The position numbers and the translations under genes were made by a program. This document shows, one piece after another, positions 27,604-34,742 of a stretch of DNA of 54,327 bases. The notes beneath the pieces were generated by a model. The model made no database searches, was not told the origin of the DNA, and saw only the letters and a program-made list of their open reading frames with translations. Origin of the DNA: an uncultured Clostridia bacterium. Its GTDB lineage: Bacteria; Bacillota; Clostridia; Christensenellales; Borkfalkiaceae. The stretch covers positions 1-54,327 of the forward strand of contig CAKQKA010000001.1 in assembly GCA_934247855.1 (NCBI GenBank), given 5' to 3'. Every line of letters begins with the position of its first letter. Within the stretch, counting starts at the first letter, position 1.

Positions 27604-27632
27604 ATTATAGCAAACAACGGCATAATAGGCAA
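27604..27632 (-). promoter_or_regulatory. Promoter of the putative 6S RNA
   Basis: On the minus strand TTGCCT (27632-27627) and TATAAT (27609-27604) are 17 bp apart. The expected start is near 27597. Confidence 0.75.
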
Positions 27633-27743
27633 CTGTTTTTCAGAAGTTTTTGCGCCCGCAAAACAAGTCGTTTTTTTGGACTTGCGAGTTACCGATTTGC
27701 GGGCTTTAGTATTGTTGATCGGCGGATTTATAAACGGCAATCG

Positions 27744-27793
27744 CACGAATTAACTTTTTATTATTCAACACGAAATAACTTTTTACTATTCAA
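27744..27793 (+). repeat. 25-bp tandem duplication before comEC
   Basis: Units 27744-27768 and 27769-27793 share CACGAA and TAACTTTTTA-TATTCAA, with two differences. They lie 8 bases before the comEC ATG. Confidence 0.8.
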
Positions 27794-27801
27794 GAATAAT
27801 T

Positions 27802-29306
27802 ATGGAAAACGTCAAACAAAAGATAATTAATTTCAGACCGATTGTTCTTGCCGCGGTATTTTTTGCCGCGGGGATTGCTTGCGCGTTCTTTGCTTGCTTT
27901 TCAAGGGGTAATGTTGCAATCGGCATAGCGGTTGTTTTTGGCGTGTTGTCTGCTCTTGTAATTTTTCTTTTCGATGATCGCAAGAAAACGTCGATTTGCG
28001 TTTTGTGTTTCATCGCGATTTTTTTGCTCGGTTTCGGGTATTCGTATTTGAAAATTTATCTGGCGAAGAATGCACCCGTAAAGGAGGGCGAAGTTTCGGC
28101 AACCGCCACGGTAGACAGTGTTTCGGTACTGTATGACGGTGCGTTTCTGCTGTCTTTCCGTAACGTTGAAATCGACGGCGAGCATGCTGCCGACGCTACC
28201 GCTTACGCCTATGGCGAAGATGAACCTGTTGCGGGCGAGCGTTGGCGTTTCGACTGTAACGTAAGGAACTCTTTCACGCCCGAAAAAGTTTATTCAGACG
28301 TGCTTTGCGGCAAGTATTATTTCTTTTCCGACCTTGAAAATATAGAAATCGTCGGCGACGAGGCAACGCTTTCCGAAAAGGCTTTTCGGCTTGCGAAGGC
28401 GGTAATAAAAAGCGGAATGAGCGACAAAAGTTACGGCTTGGCTATCGCTTTAACGCTTGCGATACGTCGCATATTCAGGATCGCGTTTCGGTTTATCGCG
28501 CGGCGGGCATTGCTCACGTTTTCGCCGTTTCGGGGTTACACGTCGGTTTGTTTGTCGCAATGTTTGCGTTTGTCGCAAGCAAACTAAAACTTAAACGGCT
28601 TTCGCGCATGCTGTTTATACTAGTTCCAGCCGCGTTTTATTGTTTCGTGTGCGGGTTTCGCCCGTCGTCCGTCCGTGCGCTCATTATGGCAACGGTTGTA
28701 CTGCTGTCATCCGAAATCGGGTTTAAAAGAGATTTTCTGTCATCCATAGCCATTGCGTTTTTCGTGATACTTTGCATAGAGCCGTTCAATTTATTCAACG
28801 TCGGAACGCAACTTTCTTTCCTTGCCGTTACGGGAATTTGTTCTTTGGCAGCTGTGTTCAAGCGCGGGGCAAAGCCGATAGGAAGGCTTGCCGATCCGCT
28901 TTCGGTAACGCTCTCCGCAACGCTCGGAACATTGCCCGTTTTGGTGGATATGTCGGGCTATATGTCGATTATCTCGGTTTTCGCCAATCTCATATTCGTT
29001 CCGATCCTCGGCATCGCATATCAGTTTACGATGGTTTGCTTGCTCCTCGGTTGCGTGGAATATTTGTTTTTCGGTTCGGCTGCGTTTGCCATGTTCTTGC
29101 CGTCGGTTACTCTCAATTTTATAAGCGATGCCGTCGCGTTTTTCGACTTTGAACTCTTCACAGTTCCGCTATATTTCGGCTTTGCCGCGTTCTTCTATTA
29201 TTTCGGGTTGTTTTTTGTGACTGATTATCTTAATATACCTGTCAGAAAAAGAATAATAGTTGTCGCACTTGCTTTTGCGCTTATGATATTTGTTATGGTT
29301 GTATAG
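27802..29306 (+). pseudogene. comEC: ComEC/Rec2 competence protein, frameshifted and short
   Basis: ComEC forms the inner-membrane channel for DNA uptake. The first reading frame (27802 on) covers the N-terminal helices and the DUF4131-like region. It then loses the family sequence near 28459, where one base seems missing: the expected ALTLGDTSHIQD continues in another frame and runs through the competence domain (RAAGIAHVFAVSGLHVGLF) to 29306. Restoring one G near 28459 would give about 501 residues. Even so, the usual C-terminal metallo-beta-lactamase domain is missing. It may be a real pseudogene or a sequencing error. The coding quality after the shift is good, so any loss is recent. Confidence 0.85.
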
Positions 29307-29331
29307 TTTATGGTTTTTCTCAAATAAGCCC

Positions 29332-29349
29332 GTCTATAAGTCGATTATC
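29332..29349 (-). repeat. Dispersed CCTATAGG-core element, copy 9
   Basis: GTCTATAAGTCGATTATC, 25 bases after the end of comEC. Confidence 0.88.
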
Positions 29350-29391
29350 GGTGTTTTGGGCGAAAAACGACAAAGATTATACAATAAAAAT

Positions 29392-29427
29392 GCCTTGTTC
29401 CGTAAAACTTCGGAGCAAGGCTTTTTT
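29392..29427 (+). terminator. Terminator after comEC
   Basis: GCCTTGTTCCG pairs with CGGAGCAAGGC (one G-U pair) around an 8-nt loop, then six T. Confidence 0.9.
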
Positions 29428-29565
29428 ATGCTGAAAAACGGTTTGCGTGCGGGCGTAGCGGGGCGTTGAAAAAAATCTGCGGTCCTGAATGGGTAATAAA
29501 ACGATAAACATATATAGATTTTAAAATTGAGTAAATATTCGGTATTAGCGAGGTATTGGCATACG

Positions 29566-29632
29566 CGAACGCAACGCTGTGTCAGCAAAAACACGGGCGC
29601 AAGAGCGAGGTTGTTTTATTCTTGTTTGGCAT
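29566..29632. mobile_element. MITE-like element, right-end fragment
   Basis: 67 bp that match 40797-40864 with a one-base indel and about ten changes, ending in the same TTATTCTTGTxTGGCAT. No left end is seen here, so this is a truncated copy. The wider 29307-29964 gap has no gene: it holds a dispersed element, a terminator, this fragment and two promoters. Confidence 0.75.
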
Positions 29633-29702
29633 AAATGAAAGGGGTGGTAATTTTTAGCAACTAAAATAAATAATAAAAGATTTAATTACGGTCGGTATCC
29701 GC

Positions 29703-29731
29703 TTGACAAGATATAGTGCGATAGATATAAT
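29703..29731 (+). promoter_or_regulatory. Strong promoter upstream of the phage-derived block
   Basis: TTGACA (29703-29708) and TATAAT (29726-29731), both perfect consensus hexamers, are 17 bp apart. A GC-rich hairpin (CTTGCG/CGCAAG near 29764-29780) and later a T run (29795-29800) lie downstream and might act as a leader attenuator; this part is uncertain. Confidence 0.7.
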
Positions 29732-29885
29732 AAATGCGAACATACGTTCTAAAACTAAGACGGCTTGCGTAGGTCGCAAGGCGGCAGGCGGCGTTTTTTA
29801 CCGAACATAAAGCGTGCGTTTTCAGCCGAAAGGAGAGTGTAAAAAATAATTTTGTAAAAATATAATAAAAAATGTCGGTTATGTA

Positions 29886-29914
29886 TTGAAAAACTGAAGT
29901 AAAGCATTTATAAT
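29886..29914 (+). promoter_or_regulatory. Second promoter before the ArpU-like gene
   Basis: TTGAAA (29886-29891) and TATAAT (29909-29914) are 17 bp apart. The leader to the ATG at 29965 is about 45 nt. Confidence 0.7.
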
Positions 29915-29964
29915 TTGTGACGTAACGCAGATTGTCTGTTTATGAACGTATTTGGGGGAAAATT

Positions 29965-30441
29965 ATGAATGATGTAATCAAAACTTTACTTTACAGTTAT
30001 CCGTCTTTCGACGCGGTTGTAGAAGCTACCGATAAACTTGTCTATTATAAGGCGATAACTTCTTATAAGAATAATTCCAAGACGTGCGACCAGATGAACG
30101 AAATTCTTGCGCTTAACGAGCGTTCTTCGCGTATTTGTTGGATTAAAGGTGTTATAGACCGACTTTTAAGTGAGTTGACGCCGTTTGAAAGACAACTTGT
30201 CGAGTATAAATATTTTCATATCGATAAGGCGTACGATTTTGATCCAAGCTCGAGGGGGTATTTCAGAAAGCAACTTAAACTTGAAAAGACGATTGAAAAA
30301 TTGCTTGATTATTTAAAGCCCGACGAAGAGTGGTTTATGGAAAATCTCGGGGATATTTATTTTTTGCGTTCAAAATATAAAAAGATAAAAAAGATGTCCG
30401 AGTGCGGGAAGAAAAACTCCGCGAAAGAAAGAAATCTATAA
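29965..30441 (+). CDS. ArpU-like phage transcriptional regulator
   Basis: A 158-residue protein resembling the small sigma-like regulators (ArpU/RinA group) that lie before the terminase genes of Firmicute phages and switch on late genes. The central part, LTPFERQLVEYKYFH, looks like the sigma region 4 lead-in, but the following helix-turn-helix is weak, so the family call is tentative. I chose ATG 29965 with GGGGGAA upstream. Two promoters precede it. If active, it may control the capsid genes downstream. Confidence 0.6.
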   Translation: MNDVIKTLLYSYPSFDAVVEATDKLVYYKAITSYKNNSKTCDQMNEILALNERSSRICWIKGVIDRLLSELTPFERQLVEYKYFHIDKAYDFDPSSRGYFRKQLKLEKTIEKLLDYLKPDEEWFMENLGDIYFLRSKYKKIKKMSECGKKNSAKERNL

Positions 30442-30609
30442 TATTGTAAAATATTAACGGGGAAATTAAAAATGAGGCGGCTCAGGTTAGGGGTAGTGTT
30501 GCGCTTGTCCGGTATTACGCAATGATGAGCAAAAAATGTGTTTACTAAAAGTGCAAGAAAAAAGTCGTCCGTAAAACAAAGCGAAAGCAAGTTTAAAGGC
30601 GACGCAAAA
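30442..30609 (+). other. Possible gene remnant after the ArpU-like gene
   Basis: This gap contains two short coding-like stretches in different frames (around 30470-30548, then 30540-30612), without a full gene. A decayed or frameshifted small gene is possible; small terminase often sits here. The evidence is weak. Confidence 0.3.
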
Positions 30610-31527
30610 TCATAACAGGTCGTCGGAGTCTTTATCGGTGAAAGCGCACCGATGTTTGCGGCTCGGTTTAAAAAGAAGATAGACGACGCTCAGCGCAACA
30701 AGCGATACGGCTAAAACTATTACGGTTTTCAGCGCGGAATCGGTTCCGGTTGCGTAGGGCGTCGTTTGTTTTGGCGGAAATTCGCTGCCCGAGAGGGAAG
30801 ATGCGTCGATTGGGCTGCTGTCGTTTTTTGATTTTATCGGCAGCGAATGAGGCGGAACGGCGGCATCGGTAAAAGCCTTCGCGCGGACGTAACCTATGTA
30901 TCCGTTTGAATATACGCAGTAAAATTGTTCGCCGTTTATTTCTGAATAACCGTAAAAATGGCAGGTTTTACCGGCGGCGATGACCGCTTTGGGTGTGGTA
31001 GCCTTAGCGTCGGCGAACAAAACCTCGTCGGAGGAAAGTTCAAAATCGCAATCGGGGTACGGGCTGTCGTCGCAAACGTAATCGCAGGGATAGTAATACT
31101 TTATAAGAATAAACCCGTCGCGCGCGGGCAGGTTTGCCGATTCGTCCATATAGCGCACGGAAACGCTGTCCTCGCCCACGGATAAAACCTTTACAAAATA
31201 CCCGTATGGCAACACGAATTTGGCTATAGTGCACCCCGGATCGGCGTAAAACACGGTGTTTTCGTCAAGAATACGGGAATATTTTTGCGTTGTCGTACCG
31301 CTTTGCAAAGCTGCGGTCGCATATTGCGCGTCGGCATTTTGCAAAGCTACGTTCGCGTGATTTTGTCCGACGGTTATCATATTTTGCTCGTTAGCCGCCG
31401 TATAATTTTGCGCGTTGCAAGGCAAAACGCTTTGAGGACGGACTTGCATTATAAGAATGCAAAACGCAAGCGTTATACAAAATATTAAATTCAGGGCCAA
31501 AATGGGCAGAGAGTTTCTTTTTTTCAT
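30610..31527 (-). CDS. Secreted, membrane-anchored SH3-like protein of unknown function
   Basis: A 305-residue minus-strand protein between the ArpU-like gene and terL. The N terminus has a positively charged start and a hydrophobic segment (about 9-27), a signal peptide or anchor. The middle (about 85-215) has two segments with the look of bacterial SH3 domains, the second ending VYSNGYIGYVRAKAF. A Ser/Pro-rich linker and a second hydrophobic helix (about 265-285) with a charged tail follow. The protein probably faces outward with both ends anchored. A TATAAT lies so near the ATG that the mRNA would have almost no leader. It does not look like a phage protein. Confidence 0.7.
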   Translation of the reverse strand: MKKRNSLPILALNLIFCITLAFCILIMQVRPQSVLPCNAQNYTAANEQNMITVGQNHANVALQNADAQYATAALQSGTTTQKYSRILDENTVFYADPGCTIAKFVLPYGYFVKVLSVGEDSVSVRYMDESANLPARDGFILIKYYYPCDYVCDDSPYPDCDFELSSDEVLFADAKATTPKAVIAAGKTCHFYGYSEINGEQFYCVYSNGYIGYVRAKAFTDAAVPPHSLPIKSKNDSSPIDASSLSGSEFPPKQTTPYATGTDSALKTVIVLAVSLVALSVVYLLFKPSRKHRCAFTDKDSDDLL

Positions 31528-31536
31528 ATCGTTTGT

Positions 31537-31542
31537 ATTATA
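31537..31542 (-). promoter_or_regulatory. -10 box close to the ATG of the SH3-like gene
   Basis: On the minus strand TATAAT (31542-31537) lies 9 bases before the ATG at 31527. A start 6-8 bases after it would leave almost no leader, and no ribosome binding site is seen. The -35 is weak. Confidence 0.45.
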
Positions 31543-31600
31543 TCATAAAGAAAATAACGAAAAAGGTCGTTTTTTGACGTAAGGGGGTAATATTGGTCGA

Positions 31601-33004
31601 ATGCGCGAAATAATAGAAAAAATTCACGAGATCGAGAAGGAAGAAAAACGCCGTACGAGCAGGCTTGACGGTTATAATAAAGATAAAATTCATCTTAAGC
31701 AAATGGCTTTTCACAAATGCAAAAAGGGCAACAGGTGGGTGTTCGGCGGAAACCGAAGCGGCAAAACCGAGTGCGGCGCGGTGGAAACGGTGTGGATTTC
31801 AAGAGGTATTCACCCGTACCGCGAAAACCGAAAAAATACTTTCGGGTGGGTGGTTTCATTGACTTCGCAAGTTCAGCGCGACGTGGCGCAAAAAAAGATA
31901 TTGTCCTATCTTTCCCCGCGTGATATTGTGGACGCGGTTATGCTCAGCGGGCGCAAGGATAGCCTCGATAACGGTGTTATAGACCAACTTTTTATAAAAA
32001 ACGCGTTCGGCGGGATATCTGTTATCGGGTTTAAAAGTTGCGACCAGGGGCGTGAAAAATTTCAGGGTGCGTCGCTGGATTTTGTGTGGTTCGACGAAGA
32101 ACCGCCCAAGGATATTTACGACGAGTGCAAAATGCGTTTGCTTGATAAACGCGGTTGCATGTTCGGAACTATGACTCCGCTCAAAGGTCTGACTTTTATT
32201 TACGATGAGATTTACCTTAATGTGAACGACTCGCCCGACGTGTGGTATGAGTTTATGGAATGGGGAGATAATCCCTATCTTGACGAAGAAGAAGTGCGCA
32301 AGATGACGGAAAGTTTATCTAAAGACGTGCTGGATTCCAGACGGTACGGGCATTTCAAAGCCGACAGCGGCATGGTGTATTCCGAGTTTGACGAGCAAAA
32401 ACACGTTTTACCCGAGCCGTTTGAACTGCCGTACGACTGGCAGGCGTGTATTTCTATCGACCCGGGGCTGCATAATCCGCTTTCCTGCCACTTTTACGGT
32501 GTGGATTACGACGGCAATATTTACGTTGTCGCCGAGCATTACGAAGCGGAAAAAACTATTTCTTACCACGCGCGGGCAATCGAACGCATTGCCGATTCGC
32601 TCGGTTGGCATCGCCGCTTGGACGGCAGGCTCGAAGCGTTGATCGACAGCGCGGCAAATCAAAAAACGCTTGCTTCCTCTAAAAGCGTTACAGAATTGTT
32701 CTTTGAAGAGGGTATCGCTTGTAATCCTAACGTTAATAAAGAAAAGTTTGCGGGCATTGCGCGGGTGAAAGAGTATTTTAACGCGAACAAAATAAGAATT
32801 TTCCCTAACTGCAAAAATCTTATCCGCGAGATAAAAAATTACAGGTGGGGTGACGACGATTCGCCCATAAAAAAGGACGATCACGCTTTGGATGAGTTAC
32901 GTTATTTTATAATGTCGCGCCCCGAGAATAAACCGCCCAAACGCGAACTTACCGAAATACAAAAGGACAAAGCAAGGCTTTATCGTCGTTTGTCGCGCAG
33001 GTGA
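31601..33004 (+). CDS. terL: Phage terminase large subunit
   Basis: The ATPase and nuclease that packs DNA into phage heads; 467 residues, the usual length. Walker A GGNRSGKT is at 49-56. Walker B with the catalytic acid is at about 161-167 (FVWFDEE). The C-terminal RNase H-like nuclease has acidic residues in SIDPG (near 286), LIDSAAN and DDHALDELRY. All are kept, so the enzyme looks functional. The ATG follows AAGGGGG. It lies next to the minus-strand SH3-like gene and is followed by an inverted pair of dispersed elements, not by the portal gene. Confidence 0.93.
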   Translation: MREIIEKIHEIEKEEKRRTSRLDGYNKDKIHLKQMAFHKCKKGNRWVFGGNRSGKTECGAVETVWISRGIHPYRENRKNTFGWVVSLTSQVQRDVAQKKILSYLSPRDIVDAVMLSGRKDSLDNGVIDQLFIKNAFGGISVIGFKSCDQGREKFQGASLDFVWFDEEPPKDIYDECKMRLLDKRGCMFGTMTPLKGLTFIYDEIYLNVNDSPDVWYEFMEWGDNPYLDEEEVRKMTESLSKDVLDSRRYGHFKADSGMVYSEFDEQKHVLPEPFELPYDWQACISIDPGLHNPLSCHFYGVDYDGNIYVVAEHYEAEKTISYHARAIERIADSLGWHRRLDGRLEALIDSAANQKTLASSKSVTELFFEEGIACNPNVNKEKFAGIARVKEYFNANKIRIFPNCKNLIREIKNYRWGDDDSPIKKDDHALDELRYFIMSRPENKPPKRELTEIQKDKARLYRRLSRR

Positions 33005-33020
33005 AAGAACCGAAAGTGCC

Positions 33021-33038
33021 GATAATCGACCTATAGGC
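33021..33038 (+). repeat. Dispersed CCTATAGG-core element, copy 10
   Basis: GATAATCGACCTATAGGC then GGGG and four T, 16 bases after the terL stop. It pairs with the inverted copy 11. Confidence 0.92.
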
Positions 33039-33086
33039 GGGGTTTTATGTGTATTTGTGTGCATTGCATGCGGCATGTGAAAGTCG

Positions 33087-33104
33087 GGCTATAGGTCGAT
33101 TATT
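33087..33104 (-). repeat. Dispersed CCTATAGG-core element, copy 11
   Basis: GGCTATAGGTCGATTATT, inverted with respect to copy 10. A transcript through both could fold a 15-16 bp stem with a loop of about 50 nt, followed by T-rich sequence. Confidence 0.9.
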
Positions 33105-33195
33105 TTATATTAAAAAAATATCGGATTAAAAAGCATTGAAGACTGCAAGCTGTATAAAAAGTGTGCGTTTATGCTAAAAAAACATGCTTAATCGA

Positions 33196-33224
33196 TTGTA
33201 AAACGCGCCTGATTGTGCTAAAAT
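33196..33224 (+). promoter_or_regulatory. Promoter of the GNAT gene
   Basis: TTGTAA (33196-33201) and TAAAAT (33219-33224) are 17 bp apart, extended -10 TG present. From -35 to just past -10 the sequence matches the cysS promoter at about 27 of 31 positions, spacer included. Confidence 0.65.
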
Positions 33225-33254
33225 AAAAAAAATATCTATATGAGGTGTGAGCGA

Positions 33255-33800
33255 ATGAAATCAGAAAGATTAAAACATTTTGAAGGCGATATTTTCGAGC
33301 GGGCGTACGAGTTATATAAATCGTCCTTCCCCGTTGAAGAACGGCGCGACGATGCCGAACAGCGCAGGGTTCTTGAAAACGATGCCTATCATTTTGACAT
33401 AATCACGGAAAACGGCGAGTTTATCGGCATTATGCTCTATTGGGAAGTGAATAGTCTTATCTATCTTGAACACTTTGCGATTCGCAGTGATTTGCGTAAC
33501 AAAGGTTTCGGCACTGTCGCTCTTGATTTATTAAAGGAAAAAGGCAAGACTATACTGCTTGAAATCGAACCGCCCGTTGGCGATATAACCGTTCGCAGGT
33601 ATGAATTTTATAAACGCAACGGCTTTGTAATGAATTCTTTTTATCATATTCAGGCAAAATATCATTTTGGCGATGCCGATCTCGAACTGAAAATTTTGTC
33701 TTATCCGAGGCTGCTTGAAAAGGATGAATATCTCGCTTTTTACGGGTATATGACTCGTGAAATCGGTATTCAGCCGAGCGTGTCGGGCGAGATTGTTTAA
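33255..33800 (+). CDS. GNAT family acetyltransferase
   Basis: A 181-residue N-acetyltransferase of the GNAT fold. The acetyl-CoA loop appears as RNKGFGTVALDLL near residues 82-94, preceded by the strand LEHFAIRSDLRN, and followed by EFYKRNGFV in the usual C-terminal position. The substrate is not known. I chose ATG 33255, which has TGAGGTG upstream; an in-frame ATG at 33240 overlaps that site. It has its own promoter and sits between terL and the Xre regulator, so it is probably an accessory gene in the phage block. Confidence 0.85.
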   Translation: MKSERLKHFEGDIFERAYELYKSSFPVEERRDDAEQRRVLENDAYHFDIITENGEFIGIMLYWEVNSLIYLEHFAIRSDLRNKGFGTVALDLLKEKGKTILLEIEPPVGDITVRRYEFYKRNGFVMNSFYHIQAKYHFGDADLELKILSYPRLLEKDEYLAFYGYMTREIGIQPSVSGEIV

Positions 33801-33986
33801 AACCGAGGACGATTTGCTTGCTCAATACGAAAAAACTATTGTTGAAAACTTTTACAAGGTAAACGACGCCGTGCGTCCGTACGTGAACGTTTTAGGCACG
33901 AAGATATCGTAAAGCGCGGCAACGTCGGAAAAATCGACGGCGAGGATGGCGACGAAATCGACTTTTATAAAATACATGAATATGTA

Positions 33987-34004
33987 GATAATCGACCTAT
34001 AGAC
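33987..34004 (+). repeat. Dispersed CCTATAGG-core element, copy 12
   Basis: GATAATCGACCTATAGAC then GGGC and four T. It is the left arm of the hairpin with copy 13. Confidence 0.92.
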
Positions 34005-34037
34005 GGGCTTTTGCTTGTGTATAGGTCGATTTTTTAT
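33990..34037 (+). terminator. Terminator-like hairpin made by two inverted dispersed elements
   Basis: AATCGACCTATA (33990-34001) pairs perfectly with TATAGGTCGATT (34020-34031) around an 18-nt loop and is followed by TTTT. Two element copies in opposite direction make what looks like an intrinsic terminator. Confidence 0.7.
34020..34031 (-). repeat. Dispersed CCTATAGG-core element, copy 13 (partial)
   Basis: TATAGGTCGATT only; the outer part of the element is missing and is replaced by the T run. Confidence 0.75.
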
Positions 34038-34103
34038 GATATAATAATTTTGTTACGACGAATGGGTGCTTTATAAATGGCGAGTGTGGGGTACTTACTT
34101 TTT

Positions 34104-34307
34104 TCAATCTTCAAGTCCTAATAAGTAATCGGTCGAAACATTAAAAAACTTCGCAATCGAAATTACATAAGAAATCTTCGGCTCGTTTATTCCGTTCTCC
34201 CAGTTAGAGATTGCGGCGTCCGTCGTATTAATATTTTTGGCAAGTTGCTTCATGGAAAGACCTTTTTCAAGCCTCAACTCCCTTAATCTTTGTGAAAACG
34301 TACTCAT
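34104..34307 (-). CDS. Xre-family helix-turn-helix regulator
   Basis: A 67-residue phage-repressor-like protein made of one HTH_3 domain, with recognition-helix region TTDAAISNWENGINEP and the tail FFNVSTDYLLG typical of the family. It is divergent from a promoter at 34342 that leads to a lipoprotein gene. A -10 TATAAT (34319-34314 on the minus strand) lies 6 bases before the ATG, so the mRNA is probably leaderless. Two operator-like palindromes overlap both promoters, which suggests self-repression and control of the lipoprotein gene. Confidence 0.9.
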   Translation of the reverse strand: MSTFSQRLRELRLEKGLSMKQLAKNINTTDAAISNWENGINEPKISYVISIAKFFNVSTDYLLGLED

Positions 34308-34318
34308 GTATACATTAT

Positions 34319-34362
34319 ACTAAGAAAACTTAATATTTTACTTGACACTAAGAAAACTTAGT
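34319..34362. promoter_or_regulatory. Two operator palindromes in the divergent Xre region
   Basis: ACTAAG-N4-CTTAAT (34319-34334) and ACTAAG-N4-CTTAGT (34347-34362) have the same AAAA centre and are 28 bp apart centre to centre, or nearly three helix turns. The first overlaps the -10 of the regulator promoter; the second fills the spacer of the rightward promoter. These are likely Xre binding sites. Confidence 0.8.
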
Positions 34363-34370
34363 GATATTAT
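34342..34370 (+). promoter_or_regulatory. Rightward promoter under the Xre operator
   Basis: TTGACA (34342-34347) and TATTAT (34365-34370) are 17 bp apart with an operator palindrome between. It points to the lipoprotein gene, across a MITE-like element. Confidence 0.75.
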
Positions 34371-34405
34371 TATCATAAATTTATCCGATTACGTTTTTTT
34401 ACTTG

Positions 34406-34708
34406 CTTAGCCAGTAGTGATAGCGTTTGAACCCATTTTTGCGGCAATAAATCGGTTTTTGCTGTGTTAAACTCCCATCAACGTACGGTGGTTAAGTACG
34501 ATTTCGGTCGTTTGCCTTGCAAAAACCGTACCGCACAGCGGCGATTTCTTATCCGCAAAAATGCGTAGCACCGTAAAGAGCGTATTTTTAGATGTTTTTT
34601 TGCGAGCACGAATAATGCTGTACTGCCGTACTGCGTTATGAATGGTCGCATAAAGGGGCTAAAAAGCCGCCTTTACGGTGGAGTCAAACGCCATTACCAC
34701 TGGCTAAG
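34406..34708. mobile_element. MITE-like element with 29-bp imperfect terminal inverted repeats
   Basis: The left end CTTAGCCAGTAGTGATAGCG (continuing to 34434) matches the reverse complement of the right end 34680-34708 at about 24 of 29 positions. Further inverted pairs lie inside, for example CACCGTAAAG with CTTTACGGTG and ATTTTTGCGG with CCGCAAAAAT. There is no transposase or credible ORF. The element sits in the leader of the lipoprotein gene. No clear target-site duplication is visible. Confidence 0.75.
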
Positions 34709-34742
34709 AGGAGGAATAAGGTTAATTTTAAAGGAGAAAGTT

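Larger units (their letters stand above)
33801..34103 (+). other. Gap with a possible gene remnant and paired repeats
   Basis: From 33803 to about 33985 the + strand reads like coding sequence in two frames (FKTEDDLLAQYEKTIVENF..., then RHEDIVKRGNVGKIDGEDG...), joined by an apparent frameshift near 33890 and lacking a start. It may be a decayed gene. The inverted pair of dispersed elements follows. Confidence 0.35.

Noticed and set aside
34638..34742. Longer start of the lipoprotein gene at 34638
   Set aside because: It lies inside the MITE-like element and would put 35 residues before the signal peptide. The ATG at 34743 has a good ribosome binding site.
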